This document shows, one piece after another, positions 1 to 7,068 of a stretch of DNA of 64,000 nucleotides. Source of the stretch: JABDII01 sp963815325 (GTDB lineage: Bacteria; Gemmatimonadota; Gemmatimonadetes; Gemmatimonadales; GWC2-71-9); the NCBI GenBank assembly GCA_963815325.1, contig CAWFGG010000005.1, positions 62,001 to 126,000 on the forward strand, given 5' to 3'. The translations under genes were made by a program, and so were the position numbers. Each line of letters opens with the position of its first letter. Position 1 is the first letter of the stretch. Under the pieces are notes generated by a model, which saw nothing but the letters and a program-made list of their open reading frames with translations, was not told the origin of the DNA and ran no database searches.

Positions 1-1
1 G

Positions 2-1390
2 CGGGATCGCCTGGTGGAGCCGGATGCAAGGAGCCCCTCGGGATTTCGCTTCAGGAGCAGCCGCCAGGCAGCAATCACAGCCTACGAACATGCCCTGGAA
101 CAGGTGCCCTCATTCGCGTTCCAGTTCGGGCCGCTCGAACGCTTGAATACCGTGCTCGTGGTGGAGTCGGGCCGGGTGCGGAGCGGTATCCTGGCCAGCC
201 CGGATTCGACATTGTACGCCGCCTGGCCTTCGGTCGATCACGACACCCTGGCCTACGTGCCCTATCCCGCTCAGCAGATTTTTTCCGGTGAAGTGCCGCC
301 GCCGCCGAACCAAGACGACGCCATCTCGCAGAACCGGGACCGGCTGCTTCGTATCGTGCGGACCTGGGCCGCGGCATTTCCCGACTCCTCGAGCGCCAAC
401 CAGGCGCTGGCGCGGGCACTCGAGCTCAAGGGATTCCTGAACGGTGAGCAGGCGCCCGAGCGATCGGCGCTGGCCGCGGCACGGCTGGCCACCGTGCAGG
501 CGCGGACCGCAGCCGACAGCCTCGAGTCGACCGAACTCGAGATTCGGCTCCTGCTCAAGCTTCAGCGGTTCGACGACCTGCGAAAGCTCGCCAGGGCAAC
601 CCTCGATCGACATCGAAATCCCACACCGCGAGAGGCCCGCCACCTAGAAGGCCTGGCCGCGCTCACGGGCCGACCGAACCTGACGGCAATGTTGAGTGCC
701 ACGGCCGCAACCATCATGGCCGAGGACCCCGGCGGGCGGTACAGCCAGGTGGCCCTGCCGGTGCTCGAGGCCTGGCAGCGCTTGATGGCGTACGCCGCGT
801 TTGGGACGCCGGCAGACAGCATCCGGGCGCACGTGGCTCGGCTCGACACGCTGCTCCAGGTGTACGAGACCCCCGAGGCCGCCGATCGATTGCAATGTGA
901 CCTGGTGTGGTATCCCCGGGCGCTTGCGTGGCCCGAGCTACGGCAGGTTACCAGCGATGAACGGTGTTGGAGTCAGAATAGCCTCTTCGAGATGCAATGG
1001 GCATTGAATCAGGGCAATCACGACGCCGTCCGCTCGGCCTACGATGAGTTGCGATCCATGCGCGAGACCATGGGCCCTGGTGAAGTGGCCCTGCAGAACG
1101 TGTATCACGAGGCCTTGCTGCTTTTGGGAATCGGAGACACCTTAGCGGCCTCCGAATTCCTGGGCCGAACCCTTGCGGCCATGGGAGCGCTTCGGACCAG
1201 CGTCGTAACAGAGGCCCCTCAGGCCGCGAGCCTGGTGCGGGCCATGGCCCTTCGGGCCGAGCTGGCGGCCCGGGCCCAAGATCCGACGGTGGCGCGGGAC
1301 TGGGCCCGGAAGGCGGTCCAGCTCTGGGAAGACGGAGAAGAGGCTGTGCGGCCGGTGGTCGACCGCATGCGGCAAATTGCCGAACGCTAG
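2..1390 (+). CDS. C-terminal part of a large TPR-like protein (5' end outside window)
   Basis: The reading frame is open to the left edge of the window, so this is the 3' part of a longer gene; an internal GTG at 14 is not a convincing start. The visible 460 or so residues are helix-rich and alanine/leucine/arginine-rich, with paired-helix periodicity (for example around SANQALARALELKG and QDPTVARDWARKAVQLW) like tetratricopeptide repeats. No catalytic motif is visible in this part. In related bacteria such tails often belong to membrane Ser/Thr kinases or TPR regulators, but the N-terminal domain needed to decide is not in the window. The next gene starts about 30 bp downstream on the same strand. 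Confidence 0.6.
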   Translation, partial: RDRLVEPDARSPSGFRFRSSRQAAITAYEHALEQVPSFAFQFGPLERLNTVLVVESGRVRSGILASPDSTLYAAWPSVDHDTLAYVPYPAQQIFSGEVPPPPNQDDAISQNRDRLLRIVRTWAAAFPDSSSANQALARALELKGFLNGEQAPERSALAAARLATVQARTAADSLESTELEIRLLLKLQRFDDLRKLARATLDRHRNPTPREARHLEGLAALTGRPNLTAMLSATAATIMAEDPGGRYSQVALPVLEAWQRLMAYAAFGTPADSIRAHVARLDTLLQVYETPEAADRLQCDLVWYPRALAWPELRQVTSDERCWSQNSLFEMQWALNQGNHDAVRSAYDELRSMRETMGPGEVALQNVYHEALLLLGIGDTLAASEFLGRTLAAMGALRTSVVTEAPQAASLVRAMALRAELAARAQDPTVARDWARKAVQLWEDGEEAVRPVVDRMRQIAER

Positions 1391-1421
1391 TCACGACGAT
1401 GTCACACGAAAGGAAGTTCGC

Positions 1422-2054
1422 ATGATGAACCGGAATACATGGGCAGCATGTGGGTTTGGGGCCCTGCTCTTCTTCGTAGGGACCTCCACAGCTGAGGGAC
1501 AAGGCGACCCGGTGGGGGGGCCGCCGGCAGGCATTCTCGGTTGTACCGATAGCGGCCAGCCGCGGGCGGCCCTCCTCGGGTACGCCAACAGCCTCCGCTT
1601 CCGGTCGTTGGATCACGATGGCGGCGGCCACCGGGCCAACCTCACCATCGAGGACGCCCAAGGCCGGCGGGTCGGTCCAGTAGCGACCGTGCAGCCGGTT
1701 GACCGAATCAACGAGATGGCAGGTCTGTCACGAGGGCGGGCCGGCACCATCGTGGCCCGGGTCTATATCGATCCGGCCTTCACCGACCCCGTGACCAACC
1801 AAAAGGGCTTCGCCCCGCGCAACCTGCCGCCGGGCGAGAGCTTCATCATGATCTGCGAGGAGACCACGGGACAGACCAGCAACTATACGGCGCTCATCAT
1901 CCCGACGGACGAAGACGAGCCGCTGCGGAGTCGTCCGGTCGTGTTCTACACGATTAGCGATGCGCTGCCGTCCGCCCGGGCGCGGTTCCAGGCCGGCAGC
2001 AGCGAGGTCATTTGCGTGTCCTGCAAGGTGCAGGGGTGGTGCGAAGTGCAGTAA
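1422..2054 (+). CDS. small secreted protein of unknown function
   Basis: About 210 residues beginning with a signal peptide (MMNRNTWAACGFGALLFFVG, cleavage probably near AEG). The frame opens earlier at 1377, but the ATG at 1422 follows an AAGGAAG ribosome-binding site, so I prefer it. The mature part is beta-rich with no family I recognise. It ends in a short cysteine cluster (ICVSC...WCEV) that could form a disulfide or bind metal. A good rho-independent terminator follows 30 bp after the stop. Function unknown; probably periplasmic or outer-membrane associated. Confidence 0.7.
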   Translation: MMNRNTWAACGFGALLFFVGTSTAEGQGDPVGGPPAGILGCTDSGQPRAALLGYANSLRFRSLDHDGGGHRANLTIEDAQGRRVGPVATVQPVDRINEMAGLSRGRAGTIVARVYIDPAFTDPVTNQKGFAPRNLPPGESFIMICEETTGQTSNYTALIIPTDEDEPLRSRPVVFYTISDALPSARARFQAGSSEVICVSCKVQGWCEVQ

Positions 2055-2084
2055 ACCCCGGTTCAGCCGGATGCCGGAGAGAAC

Positions 2085-2122
2085 ACGGGCCGCCGTCCTC
2101 GGTGACGAGCGGCCCGTTTCTT
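2085..2122 (+). terminator. rho-independent terminator between convergent genes
   Basis: A 9-bp perfect stem (2085-2093 with 2109-2117), extended inward by CGTC/GACG with one bulged A, is followed by TTTCTT. It lies just after the secreted-protein gene and just before the 3' end of the convergent kinase gene. Confidence 0.8.
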
Positions 2123-2140
2123 ACTCACGCCTCGGGGTTG

Positions 2141-3001
2141 CTACGAGACCGCACCGGAGGTGGCGGACATTCGCCGAATCAGTTCTCCGGCCGTCCGGGG
2201 CCGGTCCTCGGGCCGCTTGGCCAAGGCCGCGAAGACCGCGTCTTCCACTTGCCGGGGCAGGTCGGGCCGGACCACGCGGATCGACCGGGGCGGCTGCTTG
2301 AGATGCCGGGCAATGACCGATTGCGCCGTGGGCCCCGTGAACGGAAGCTCACCGGTCAGCATCTCATAGATCACGCACCCCAACCCGTACACGTCGCAGC
2401 GGCCGTCGATCTTCTTCTGCCCGATGGCCTGCTCCGGGCTCAGGTAGGCCGGAGTCCCCACCACGAGGCCGCTCGAGGAAAGGTGCTCCCCTCCGGCGAC
2501 GACGATCGCCCGGGCCAAGCCGAAGTCGCACACCAGCGTCAGCGTGCAGGCCTCATCGCCAAACAAGATGTTGCCGGGTTTGATGTCCCGATGGATCACA
2601 TTCATGCTGTGGGCGTAGTCCAGTGCCCGCGCCACGTCGTGTAAGACCGGCAGCGCCCGGTCGAGCGTCCACCGCCCGTCGAGCGCAATCCGGGTGTGGA
2701 GCGACCCGCCGGAGGCGTAGGGCATGACGTAGTAGAGCACTTCTCCCGAGTCGGCCGACTCGAGTATCGGCAGGATGTTGGGGTGCTCGAGCTTGCGCAG
2801 CACGTCGATCTCGCGCTGGAATCTGCCCCCGCCTTGGAGCGCGGCTCGGAGCTCCGCGTGAAGCGCCTTGATAGCCACGGGCCGCGAGGTCTCAAGGTCC
2901 AAGGCCAGGAACACGGTGGCCATGCTGCCCCGGCCGATCTCGCGCTCGACGTCGTAGCGGTCGGCCAATGCCCTCTTCACGAATTCCAGACGCTTCTTCA
3001 T
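2141..3001 (-). CDS. soluble bacterial Ser/Thr protein kinase (PknB-like kinase domain)
   Basis: A 286-residue Hanks-type kinase consisting of the catalytic domain alone, with no membrane segment or sensor. Visible motifs are a glycine-rich loop (IGRGSMATVF, third glycine replaced by Met-Ala as in many bacterial kinases), the VAIK lysine at about residue 45, HRDIKPGNIL catalytic loop, DFGLA metal site, and GTPAYLSPEQ activation segment. The frame opens at 3079, but the ATG at 3001 sits behind a strong GGGGGAG ribosome-binding site at 7-nt spacing. All key residues are present, so it should be active. It faces away from the TetR/BMC genes across a 275-bp intergenic region, and no substrate is suggested by context. 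Confidence 0.9.
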   Translation of the reverse strand: MKKRLEFVKRALADRYDVEREIGRGSMATVFLALDLETSRPVAIKALHAELRAALQGGGRFQREIDVLRKLEHPNILPILESADSGEVLYYVMPYASGGSLHTRIALDGRWTLDRALPVLHDVARALDYAHSMNVIHRDIKPGNILFGDEACTLTLVCDFGLARAIVVAGGEHLSSSGLVVGTPAYLSPEQAIGQKKIDGRCDVYGLGCVIYEMLTGELPFTGPTAQSVIARHLKQPPRSIRVVRPDLPRQVEDAVFAALAKRPEDRPRTAGELIRRMSATSGAVS

Positions 3002-3122
3002 CCGGCGGCTCCCCCTTACCCGGATACGATAGGAGAAGCATGGACGACCCGCCAGGTCCGGATCGGACGGAAGGGCCATGCAACAGGCCTACCCTCCCAC
3101 TTCCTACCATACTACTCCCTGT

Positions 3123-3260
3123 ACTTGATTGATCATTCTACTTGCAGAAGTCGACAAAATGCGCAATCTTGCATCTCGAGCAGAACAGGCCGAGTCAGTT
3201 GACTGCCAGTACCGTTTGATATCGAATCACTCACCAGAGATCATACTGACTTGATTGATC
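3123..3260. repeat. 12-bp direct repeat in the kinase/TetR intergenic region
   Basis: The 12-mer ACTTGATTGATC occurs exactly at 3123-3134 and 3249-3260, 126 bp apart, in an AT-richer stretch than its surroundings. The downstream copy is part of the palindrome next to the TetR start. A shorter version, ACTTGATTGA, lies at 11403-11412 upstream of dnaK. It may be a regulator half-site or a promoter element. Confidence 0.5.
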
Positions 3261-3270
3261 GACCAACTAA
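3251..3270. promoter_or_regulatory. imperfect palindrome, candidate TetR operator
   Basis: TTGATTGATCGACCAACTAA is a 20-bp imperfect inverted repeat (14 of 20 positions symmetric, core TTG.TCGA.CAA). It ends 6 bp before the GTG start of the TetR-type regulator gene. This size and placement suit a TetR-family operator controlling the regulator and the downstream BMC operon. The link to this regulator is inferred. Confidence 0.5.
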
Positions 3271-3276
3271 ATCGGT

Positions 3277-3969
3277 GTGAACAGCGGAACCAGGGACCGG
3301 ATTCTCGCTGAGGCCTCCCGCCTGTTTCATCGGCAGGGGTATGAGGCGACCGGGGTCGCGACCATACTCCGCGAAGCCGGCGTCAACAGCGGGAGCCTCT
3401 ATCACTTCTTCCCCGGCAAGGAAGCGCTCTTGGTCGGAGTCCTGGAACGGCACCTGACCCTGCTCGACCCGTCCATCCTGGACCCCGCCGAGGGCGCCGA
3501 GAGCGACCCGATCGAGCGGATCTTTACCCTGCTCGAGGCTTATCGTCGAGCGCTCCAGGTCACGGACTGCACCCGCGGCTGCCCGGTCGGGAACCTGGCG
3601 CTCGAAGTGGGTAACCGAACCCCGGCGGCCCAATCCCTCATCGACCAGTACTTCGCCGGCTGGACCGGGCGGGTCGAGCGCTGGCTTGAGCAGGCAGGTC
3701 CGAGACTCCCGGCCGGCTCCGACCGGGCCGCGCTGTCCAGGCTCGTCCTCTCCGTCATGGAAGGCGGCGTGATGCAGGCCCGGGCGGCTGGGTCGCTGGA
3801 TCCGTTCGACGCCTCAGTGGCTGAGCTGCGGCGCCACCTGACGCTGCTCCAGGAGGCCGCCCGCCGCGAGCGGGGCGAGGAGCCCGCTGCCATGGCGCCT
3901 GAAGCAGCTGGGGCGGGGCGTGAGGAGCCGGCTCACACCGGCAAGCGCGCCGCCTGGAGGGCTTGGTAG
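3277..3969 (+). CDS. TetR/AcrR-family transcriptional regulator, likely controls the BMC operon
   Basis: 230 residues. The N-terminal 50 residues form a clear TetR helix-turn-helix (RDRILAEASRLFHRQGYEAT...SLYHFFPGKEAL). The C-terminal ligand-binding region has a CTRGCPVGNLALE segment as in the AefR/YxaF-like subgroup with a TetR_C domain and a conserved cysteine pair. The tail from about residue 190 is Arg/Ala/Glu-rich and probably disordered. The GTG at 3277 follows a palindromic operator-like site. Its TAG stop overlaps the GTG of the next gene (TAGTG), so regulator and BMC genes are translationally coupled and probably autoregulated. The ligand is unknown; a sugar phosphate or aldehyde would fit the operon. 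Confidence 0.9.
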   Translation: MNSGTRDRILAEASRLFHRQGYEATGVATILREAGVNSGSLYHFFPGKEALLVGVLERHLTLLDPSILDPAEGAESDPIERIFTLLEAYRRALQVTDCTRGCPVGNLALEVGNRTPAAQSLIDQYFAGWTGRVERWLEQAGPRLPAGSDRAALSRLVLSVMEGGVMQARAAGSLDPFDASVAELRRHLTLLQEAARRERGEEPAAMAPEAAGAGREEPAHTGKRAAWRAW

Positions 3970-4736
3970 TGGCGAGCGGCGCGCCGGCCGTGACCCAGGA
4001 GGAGAGGATCCGGGCAATGGTCCGGCGGGTGGTGTACCGGGCCGTCGGCAAGACGCCTCCGCGAGCCTCGGTGGGTGAACGGCGCCTGGTGACTGAGGCC
4101 GCGCTCGAGGGCGTTGCGCCGGGCGGGCAACTGGAGATCCCCCGAGGCGCCCTGGTGACACCGCTGGCGAGGCAGGCGGCCATGGAGCGGAGAGTGGCAC
4201 TGGTGGAGGCGGTCGGGAGCCGGGCCGCGACATCCCAGGGCCGGGGACCTGAGGCGGCGGTGTGGGCCGACCCAGCCGCGAAGGTCGTGGCCCTGGGCGC
4301 CGATCACGGAGGCTACGCCTTCAAGGAAATGCTCAAGGGTCACTTGAGCGCCGGAGGCTACGCGGTCCTCGATTGCGGAACCGATGGCACCCAATCGGTG
4401 GACTATCCCGATTTCGCCCTGGCGGTGGCCCGGCTGGTGGCGGAGGGACGCGCGTGGCGGGGCATTCTGGTGGACGGCGCCGGGGTCGGCTCATGCATGG
4501 CGGCCAACAAGGTGCCTGGGGTTCGGGCGGCCATGTGCTACGACGAGGCAACGGCGGTCAACAGCCGGGCCCACAACGACGCCAACGTCCTAACGCTTGG
4601 CGCGGGCCTGATCGGCCCGGATCTGGGCCGCCAGATCGTAACGCGTTGGCTCGACACACCGGCCGAGGGCGGCCGGCACGCCCGACGCGTCACCAAGATC
4701 ATGGACATCGAACATCGATTCTCGAGGCGGCCATGA
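3969..4736 (+). CDS. rpiB: BMC-associated RpiB/LacA/LacB-family sugar-phosphate isomerase with N-terminal extension
   Basis: 255 residues against about 150 for ordinary RpiB. The isomerase core occupies roughly residues 105-255 (ADHGGYAFKEML, DYPDFALAVA, HNDANVLTLGAG). The first 100 residues are extra: an amphipathic helix (EERIRAMVRRVVYRAVG) typical of BMC encapsulation peptides, then a linker and a segment (PGGQLEIPRGALVTPLARQA) that reminds me of the N-terminus of EutQ. In the active-site loop the classical RpiB cysteine of L-I-C-G-T-G is Asp (LVDGAGVGSCMAANK), with a cysteine four residues further on. I infer ribose-5-phosphate/ribulose-5-phosphate or a related isomerisation inside a microcompartment. 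The GTG at 3969 overlaps the TetR stop; a TTG at 3963 is possible. Confidence 0.85.
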   Translation: MASGAPAVTQEERIRAMVRRVVYRAVGKTPPRASVGERRLVTEAALEGVAPGGQLEIPRGALVTPLARQAAMERRVALVEAVGSRAATSQGRGPEAAVWADPAAKVVALGADHGGYAFKEMLKGHLSAGGYAVLDCGTDGTQSVDYPDFALAVARLVAEGRAWRGILVDGAGVGSCMAANKVPGVRAAMCYDEATAVNSRAHNDANVLTLGAGLIGPDLGRQIVTRWLDTPAEGGRHARRVTKIMDIEHRFSRRP

Positions 4737-4773
4737 GCCAAGCCAAGGACCTCAGCCGAGCGGGAGGCGGCCG

Positions 4774-5640
4774 GTGAAAGAGCTCGACGACGCGACGCTC
4801 GAGCGGCTCATCGAGCAGATCACCCACCAGGTCCTGGTGCAGGTCGAGGGCAAGGCGGAGAGTCCCGGCAGCGCGGCCGGCGCACCTCCTCTCTCCGCCC
4901 AGAACTACGTCGATCGGGTGCGCCCCGTGGTGTCCGCGGGGGCGGATCGCGTCGCCAGCACGCTGGGTGTCGCCCCCACCGATGGTAGTCTGAGCCACAT
5001 GATCGATCACACCCTGCTCAAGCCGGGCGCGACCCAGGACGAGATCGCCCAGCTCTGCTACGAGGCACGCAAGTGGGGATTCGCATCGGTCTGCGTGAAC
5101 CCGTCATATGTGAAGCTCTGCGCCGACCTGCTGAAGGGTAGTGACGTGCTCGTGTGCACCGTGGTCGGCTTTCCGCTCGGGGCCACGTCCACCGAGAGCA
5201 AGGTGTTCGAAACCCAAAAGGCCATACGCGACGGCGCGACCGAAGTGGATATGGTGATCAATGTCGGAGCGCTCCGGTCGCGTGACTACGAGTTGGTCCA
5301 GCGCGACGTGGCCTCGGTGGCGCGGGCGTGTCATGCCGGGGGCGCCATTCTCAAGGTGATCATCGAGGCGGCGCTCCTGAACGACGAGGAGAAGGTCGCC
5401 GCCTGCCAACTCGCCAAGGTGGCCGGCGCGGATTTCGTGAAGACCTCGACCGGGTTCGGTCCGGGTGGGGCCACCGCGGAGGACGTCGCCCTGATGCGGC
5501 GCGTGGTGGGCCCGAAGATCGGAGTCAAAGCCGCTGGTGGCATCCGCAGCCTGGCCGATGCCCAGCGTATGATTGCCGCCGGCGCCAGCCGCATCGGGGC
5601 GAGCGCCAGCGTCAAGATCCTGCAAGAAGCCACGTCATGA
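4774..5640 (+). CDS. deoC: deoxyribose-phosphate aldolase, BMC-targeted
   Basis: 288 residues. The class I DERA core runs from about residue 72 to the end. Schiff-base lysine is K223 (DFVKTSTGF), the second active-site lysine K252 (VKAAGG), and acidic residues are D78 (IDHTLLKP) and D159 (EVDMVINVG). It should cleave 2-deoxyribose-5-phosphate to glyceraldehyde-3-phosphate and acetaldehyde. The 70-residue N-terminal extension starts with an amphipathic helix (DDATLERLIEQITHQVLVQV) followed by a Pro/Ala-rich linker, the standard form of a BMC encapsulation peptide. Start GTG at 4774 has GGGAGG upstream. It is the signature enzyme marking the locus as sugar-phosphate-utilising. Confidence 0.95.
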   Translation: MKELDDATLERLIEQITHQVLVQVEGKAESPGSAAGAPPLSAQNYVDRVRPVVSAGADRVASTLGVAPTDGSLSHMIDHTLLKPGATQDEIAQLCYEARKWGFASVCVNPSYVKLCADLLKGSDVLVCTVVGFPLGATSTESKVFETQKAIRDGATEVDMVINVGALRSRDYELVQRDVASVARACHAGGAILKVIIEAALLNDEEKVAACQLAKVAGADFVKTSTGFGPGGATAEDVALMRRVVGPKIGVKAAGGIRSLADAQRMIAAGASRIGASASVKILQEATS

Positions 5641-5649
5641 GGAGCAACC

Positions 5650-6288
5650 ATGTCCGTTGATCTCCGCACCTACGCTTACCTCGACAGCCTGCAGCCGCAG
5701 CACGCGGCGTATCTGGGGACCGTGGCGCGCGGGTTTCTGCCACTCCCGGGTGATACGTCGCTGTGGGTGGAGATCTCACCCGGCATCGAGATCAACCGCA
5801 TCACCGACATCGCCCTCAAGGCGACCAGGGTGCGCCCCGGTATGCAGATCGTGGAACGGCTGTTCGGGCTGCTGGAGGTGCACCACGAGATCCAGGCCGA
5901 GGTTCGGGCAGCCGGGGCGGCGATCCTCGAGGCGCTCGAGGTGAAGGAGCTGGATCGCATCAAGCCGCGCGTGGTGTCCAGCCAAATCATCCGGCACGTC
6001 GACGCGCATCAAGTACAGTTGGTAAATCGCATGCGGTTTGGCCACATGCTGCTGGCGGGCCAGACGCTGTACGTGCTGGAGGTGGAGCCGGCCGGCTACG
6101 CCGCCCTCGCCGCCAACGAGGCGGAGAAGGCGGCCAACATCAACATCCTCGATGTCCGGGCCTTCGGCAGTTTCGGCCGGGTATATCTCGGCGGCGAGGA
6201 GCGGGACATCATGGCGGGCTACGGGGCCGCGGTTGCCGCCATCGAAGGGATCGGCGGCCGCGAAATGGAAACGAAACGGCGGGATTGA
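5650..6288 (+). CDS. tandem-domain BMC-T shell protein, CsoS1D/CcmP-like
   Basis: 212 residues made of two fused permuted BMC domains. The first (residues about 1-95) and second (about 100-205) carry the features of CsoS1D-type proteins: LDSLQPQHAAYLG, GFLPLPGDTSLWVEISPG, ITDIALKATRVRPGMQIVER and a second-domain PAGYAALAANEAEKAANI. In characterised relatives this class forms trimers that stack into gated double layers with a large central pore. Here it would sit in the shell facet and pass bulky substrates or cofactors. ATG at 5650, 9 bp after deoC. Confidence 0.88.
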   Translation: MSVDLRTYAYLDSLQPQHAAYLGTVARGFLPLPGDTSLWVEISPGIEINRITDIALKATRVRPGMQIVERLFGLLEVHHEIQAEVRAAGAAILEALEVKELDRIKPRVVSSQIIRHVDAHQVQLVNRMRFGHMLLAGQTLYVLEVEPAGYAALAANEAEKAANINILDVRAFGSFGRVYLGGEERDIMAGYGAAVAAIEGIGGREMETKRRD

Positions 6289-6331
6289 ACCGTGAGGCAG
6301 AGGAACACTCAACCGACGTCGGGAGGACGGA

Positions 6332-6655
6332 ATGGCTGAAGAGTACGGGGCGATCGAAGCGCTAGGCATGATCGAGACCAGGAGCTACCCAGCGATGGTC
6401 GAAGCCGCCGACGCCATGGTCAAGGCGGCCAAGGTGGAGCTGGTGGCGTACGAGAAGACCGGCGGGGGGCACGTGACTGCGATCGTGCGAGGCGACGTGG
6501 CCGCCGTCAAGGCGGCGGTCGAGGCCGGGGCGCGCGGCGCCGAGAAGGTGGGTGAAGTGGTGGCCATCCACGTCATTCCGCGTCCGCATGCCAACGTGGA
6601 CCGCGCCCTGCCATTGGGTCGCATGGATGAAGGGGCCAAGGCCGCGAAGAAGTAA
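6332..6655 (+). CDS. BMC-H hexameric shell protein
   Basis: 107 residues with one canonical BMC domain (EALGMIETRSYPAMVEAADAM near the N-terminus; GGGHVTAIVRGDVAAVKAAV; VVAIHVIPRPH). It is the single BMC-H gene of the locus and so the expected major facet protein. The short charged tail (DEGAKAAKK) is usual for PduA/EutM-type proteins. ATG at 6332 is preceded by GGGAGG at 6321. A 110-bp gap with a strong hairpin follows before the next gene. Confidence 0.95.
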   Translation: MAEEYGAIEALGMIETRSYPAMVEAADAMVKAAKVELVAYEKTGGGHVTAIVRGDVAAVKAAVEAGARGAEKVGEVVAIHVIPRPHANVDRALPLGRMDEGAKAAKK

Positions 6656-6723
6656 CGTGAGCCGGCGACGAGGCCCCGCGATCCGCCGCCCGATGGACGG
6701 CCGGGTAGGCGGGCCGCCCGATC

Positions 6724-6747
6724 CCGGAGGCGCCGGTGCGCCTCCGG
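6724..6747 (+). promoter_or_regulatory. intercistronic hairpin between BMC-H and BMC-P genes
   Basis: A perfect 10-bp inverted repeat (CCGGAGGCGC at 6724-6733, partner 6738-6747) with a 4-nt CGGT loop sits 19 bp before the BMC-P start. No T run follows, so it is not a plain terminator. It could stabilise the upstream BMC-H message or damp expression downstream. Confidence 0.6.
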
Positions 6748-6766
6748 CACGCGAACGGAGCTGCAC

Positions 6767-7066
6767 ATGCTGCTAGGACGAGTAGTCGGAACGCTGGTGG
6801 CAAGCCAGAAGGAGCCATCTCTCGATGGGCTCAAACTCCTGGTCCTCTCGCAATTGGATATCGAGGGGAAAGCGACTGGCGGGTACCGGGTGGCCGTCGA
6901 CGCCATCGGAGCCGGCATGGGGGAGGTGGTGCTGTACGCCACCGGCAGTTCGGCGCGGCAAACCGCCGTGACCGAGAAGCGCCCGTGCGACGGCGTCATC
7001 ATGGCCATCGTCGATGTTCTCGAGGTCGGTGGCGAGCTCAAGTACGACAAGGCGAGAGACGGCTGA
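6767..7066 (+). CDS. BMC-P pentameric vertex protein (EutN/CcmL family), copy 1
   Basis: 99 residues with the EutN/CcmL beta-barrel fold: LGRVVGTLVASQK at the N-terminus, LLVLSQLD, VAVDAIGAGMGEVVLYATGSSAR, then a C-terminal AIVDVLEVGG strand. Pentamers of this family cap the vertices of microcompartments. It is the first of three paralogues in this operon and lies immediately before the aldehyde dehydrogenase gene (2-bp gap). Three different BMC-P genes in one locus suggest non-identical vertices or assembly variants. Confidence 0.93.
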   Translation: MLLGRVVGTLVASQKEPSLDGLKLLVLSQLDIEGKATGGYRVAVDAIGAGMGEVVLYATGSSARQTAVTEKRPCDGVIMAIVDVLEVGGELKYDKARDG

Positions 7067-7068
7067 CC

